From positions 62,001-126,000 of the forward strand of contig NZ_PUBZ01000114.1 in the NCBI RefSeq assembly GCF_003205875.1: a stretch of DNA of 64,000 bases, read 5' to 3'. The position numbers and the translations under genes are program-made. The notes beneath the pieces were generated by a model. That model did not search any database. It saw nothing but the letters and a program-made list of their open reading frames with translations, and was not told the origin of the DNA. Below, piece by piece: positions 61,592-64,000 of this stretch. How positions within the stretch are numbered: the stretch's first letter is position 1; each line of letters starts with the position of its first letter. Origin of the DNA: Herpetosiphon llansteffanensis (GTDB lineage Bacteria; Chloroflexota; Chloroflexia; Chloroflexales; Herpetosiphonaceae).

Positions 61592-63712
61592 ATGAGAACT
61601 ATTTGGCGTTGGACAAACCTCCTAGGCATTTTGGCCGTCTGCAGTTGGTTGGTGAGTGCCCAGCCTCGCCCAACGCATGCCATGCAGCCAAGCGAAGCCA
61701 ACAATGGCGGCTCGTGGAGCAATGAATTTGCTGGCTTTGGCGGAAATAATGTTGATGATTACGGGCTGGAACGCCCCTTGGTTTGGAACGATACACTCTA
61801 TTCTATCTCTGTTGATCGCTACATCAGAGGTACCCAATCAAATGGGGTAATCTATTGGGATGGCCGCCAATGGCTGAGGTTGGGGACGCTTGATGGCTAT
61901 GTTGAATCCATCGTAGGTCATCAGGATAAACTCTATGCCGCTGGCTCTTTGATCCTTGCTGGCCAACAGATTGACTTGGCCTATTGGGATGGCACGACTT
62001 GGACTGCATTAGCCACGGTGGTGAATAACGCTAGCCATCTAGTATTGGCGAGTCACCAGAATGAGCTTTATTTAGGTAGTTATCCTTTAGTGATTGATGG
62101 CCAAGCCTACCAAAATATTGCCCGTTGGAATGGCACCCAATGGAATGAAGTTGGTACTGGCTATGATGGACTTGCCTTCAATTTGCTGAGTGCTGCTGAT
62201 GGCTTGTATGCTGGCGGTTCAATTCAGCCAATCAATTCGCAGAGCCAAGGTGGAATTGTCCGCTGGGATGGCACGCAATGGCACGATGTTGGCGGTGGGG
62301 TAACTGGACAAGTTGTGGATTTGCAAATTGCTGATGATCAGTTGATTATCGGAGGATCATTTACTTCAACCACCAACTTGCAACTGCATAATATTGCTGC
62401 TTGGAATGGCACAAACTGGAATAGCTTTGGGAATGGTGTTCCGAATCGGGTTGAAAGTCTGCTTATGCGGGCTGATGGCCTGTATGCCTTAGGCCATGTC
62501 AATTATGCTAATGTACCGCTCCATTATTGGAATGGTACAAATTGGACAGTACTGGGGCAAGCTAGGTACATCCATTATAGTTGGATTCAATTTCCCAAAT
62601 ATTCGTTAGTTGAGTTTGAGAACGAAATGTATGCCTTGGGCGATTTAGTCATTAATGGTCAGTATCGTGGTGTGAATCGGCTGGTCTGGCGGGCTGATCA
62701 TTGGGAATCGATGACTCCCAATGGGCTGTATGGGGGACCGCTGATCCTCAGTAATCTTGGCGAAACGATCTATGGCTACTCGCCCTTTCGCTCAATGTGG
62801 AGCACTGGCTACAGTTCATTAATTCGTTTTGATGCTGCGGCTGGTTGGCAATCGATGATTGAGCAACCCACTGATTCTCTATATGGGGAGATACCTCGCC
62901 AATTGGAAGTGTTCAGCGATACGATTTTCCTCATGCAAAAACCCAAGCTGTATCGTACGAATTTAATTTCAGCAACTTGGAATGCTGTTAGTGATCAACC
63001 AGTTTTTGGCATCGCTCGCGACCAAGGCAAACTCTACGTTGCTGGCGATTTTAGCCAATTTGCTGGCGTAGACAGTGCTAACTTGGTGATGTGGAACAAT
63101 GGCCAATGGCAAGCCTTTGCTGCGCCAGCCTCGTTCAGCCAAGTAACGGTGGTTGAAGCTTTAAATGGCGTGGTCTATATTAGCGATGGCGCACAAGTAG
63201 CCCGCTGGGATGGCACGCAATGGCACACCATCCTTACTGGAACGAGCGGCATCCAAAAGCTTGAGGCTAGCGCTGATGGTTTGTATATTGCTGGCACATT
63301 TAGCAGCATTGCTGGCGTAACTGCCCATAAAATCGCCTACTGGAATGGCTCATACTGGTCAGCTTTAGCTGGATTCATTGATGGCCCAATCAATGACCTT
63401 GAAATGGGAGCCGATGGCTTGTATGTTGCTGGTGCATTCAATGGTGTGGCTGGTGGCGTGGTTAGCCCGGGCATCCTGCGTTGGAACGGAGTTTGGAATA
63501 GCGTCGGCGGCGGGGTTCAGCAGCGCGAGGCCTATGCAGCCAACGGCGTGGTTAATGCATTAGTTGCCACGCCAACCCGCATGTATTTGAGTGGCGTGTT
63601 TGATATGGTTGGCAATACCTATGAATCATCAGCAATTGCAGCGTGGAATTATGGCGAGCCAGGTTGGGTTGCCCCAACCTATGCAGTCTATGCACCATTT
63701 GCTATGCGCTAA
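61592..63712 (+). CDS. Secreted WDG/WNG-repeat protein without Ig-like domains (paralog 4)
   Basis: A 706-residue exported protein, the most diverged of the array. A signal peptide (ILAVCSWLVSAQPRPTHA) leads to WDG/WNG repeats over the whole length (YWDGRQWLRL, AAWNGTNWNSFG, VARWDGTQWHTI, IAYWNGSYWSAL). No Ig-like domains; the end is YAVYAPFAMR. GAGGAG precedes the ATG. It ends in a strong terminator shared with pyk. Confidence 0.82.
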   Translation: MRTIWRWTNLLGILAVCSWLVSAQPRPTHAMQPSEANNGGSWSNEFAGFGGNNVDDYGLERPLVWNDTLYSISVDRYIRGTQSNGVIYWDGRQWLRLGTLDGYVESIVGHQDKLYAAGSLILAGQQIDLAYWDGTTWTALATVVNNASHLVLASHQNELYLGSYPLVIDGQAYQNIARWNGTQWNEVGTGYDGLAFNLLSAADGLYAGGSIQPINSQSQGGIVRWDGTQWHDVGGGVTGQVVDLQIADDQLIIGGSFTSTTNLQLHNIAAWNGTNWNSFGNGVPNRVESLLMRADGLYALGHVNYANVPLHYWNGTNWTVLGQARYIHYSWIQFPKYSLVEFENEMYALGDLVINGQYRGVNRLVWRADHWESMTPNGLYGGPLILSNLGETIYGYSPFRSMWSTGYSSLIRFDAAAGWQSMIEQPTDSLYGEIPRQLEVFSDTIFLMQKPKLYRTNLISATWNAVSDQPVFGIARDQGKLYVAGDFSQFAGVDSANLVMWNNGQWQAFAAPASFSQVTVVEALNGVVYISDGAQVARWDGTQWHTILTGTSGIQKLEASADGLYIAGTFSSIAGVTAHKIAYWNGSYWSALAGFIDGPINDLEMGADGLYVAGAFNGVAGGVVSPGILRWNGVWNSVGGGVQQREAYAANGVVNALVATPTRMYLSGVFDMVGNTYESSAIAAWNYGEPGWVAPTYAVYAPFAMR

Positions 63713-63727
63713 ACTTAGCGATTAAAG

Positions 63728-63765
63728 CACGAGGCCGCTCAATCCTGAGCGGCCTCGTGTTTTTT
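63728..63765. terminator. Strong terminator between the array and pyk
   Basis: CACGAGGCCGCTC (63728-63740) pairs perfectly with 63747-63759, followed by six T. It lies between convergent genes. Confidence 0.93.
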
Positions 63766-64000
63766 AGATCGAAAGAATCTTGAGGAAGTTGGTTGTGCCA
63801 CGCACTGCCAAGGGGTGACCACCAGTGATTACCACCGAATCGCCTGGCTTGATAACTTGGCGCTCGATCATAATCGCGCGGGCCAAGTTGCTCAAATCGT
63901 CAAGTCGGGTCACGAATGGGCAAAGCAGTGCTTCAACGCCCCACAGCAAGGCCAAACGATGATAGACATCGTATTCGTGGGTCATAGCAATAATCGGCAC
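63764..64000 (-). CDS. pyk: Pyruvate kinase, C-terminal part only
   Basis: The last 78 residues of a pyruvate kinase whose 5' part lies beyond the window. The PK C-terminal domain is clear: PIIAMTHEYDVYHRLALLWGVEAL and KPGDSVVITGGHPLAVRGTT, ending in an ILSI strand. It makes ATP and pyruvate in the last step of glycolysis. Confidence 0.93.
   Translation of the reverse strand: MPIIAMTHEYDVYHRLALLWGVEALLCPFVTRLDDLSNLARAIMIERQVIKPGDSVVITGGHPLAVRGTTNFLKILSI

Overview
The window is about half G+C and its content points to a filamentous, gliding, polymer-degrading Chloroflexota bacterium, most likely Herpetosiphon. The clues are secreted glycoside hydrolases with Thr-Pro-Ala linkers, very large secreted repeat proteins, a bacterial RVT-type reverse-transcriptase-related protein (a rare class that, as I recall, is known from Herpetosiphon), and many short dispersed intergenic repeats. 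The assignment is inference; no rRNA gene is present to confirm it.

Layout. 1-5100: the 3' part of a beta-propeller gene, an AA10 lytic polysaccharide monooxygenase (chitin type) and a GH9 cellulase with CBM2; both degradation genes have palindromic operator-like sites upstream. 5100-7000: an unrecognised gene and an M29 aminopeptidase. 7218-7391: a tRNA-Ala(GGC) gene with a consensus promoter and a terminator. 7477-11550: a GNAT acetyltransferase and smc. 11590-15724: a copper/cytochrome cluster (membrane-anchored secreted protein, lipoprotein cytochrome c, His-rich membrane protein, CopC-like protein ending in an LPATG-type anchor, CopC-CopD fusion). 15724-19115: hisG followed by the RVT-like gene. 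19116-19510: an intergenic stretch with inverted repeats, a perfect LacI-type palindrome and a hairpin, leading into an APH-family kinase and a HAD hydrolase.

21270-36900 is mostly housekeeping with accessory insertions: a triple carbohydrate-binding-like secreted protein, a strikingly AT-rich two-TM protein gene, a biotin-dependent carboxylase alpha subunit, TPR membrane proteins, a LolA-like lipoprotein, an SDR lacking the usual catalytic Tyr/Lys, gnd, a DUF1232 protein, a GlpA-type glycerol-3-phosphate dehydrogenase, prs and an M16 peptidase. 37385-41617 encodes a 1410-residue secreted subtilase. 41690-51700 carries a CCA-adding enzyme, an SDR, a P22-antirepressor-like protein, an orphan GatD-like amidotransferase, a DUF3592 protein, an MFS transporter, an operon of dTDP-rhamnose reductase plus two GT2 glycosyltransferases, and a thioredoxin-like protein.

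52048-63712 is a tandem array of five paralogous secreted WDG/WNG-repeat (propeller-like) proteins: two with four Ig/cadherin-like domains, one with a single Ig-like domain, one with none, and a first member reduced to a pseudogene by a large internal deletion. Most end in a short hydrophobic LP-containing tail with a terminal Lys or Arg, which the subtilase shares; it may be a sorting signal. The window closes with the 3' end of a pyruvate kinase gene on the minus strand.

The observations most worth following are the RVT-like gene and its structured downstream region, the paralog array with its shared C-terminal tail, the AT-rich two-TM gene, and the intergenic repeat families (41-bp, 91-bp and 105-bp periods and a 23-bp perfect inverted repeat).
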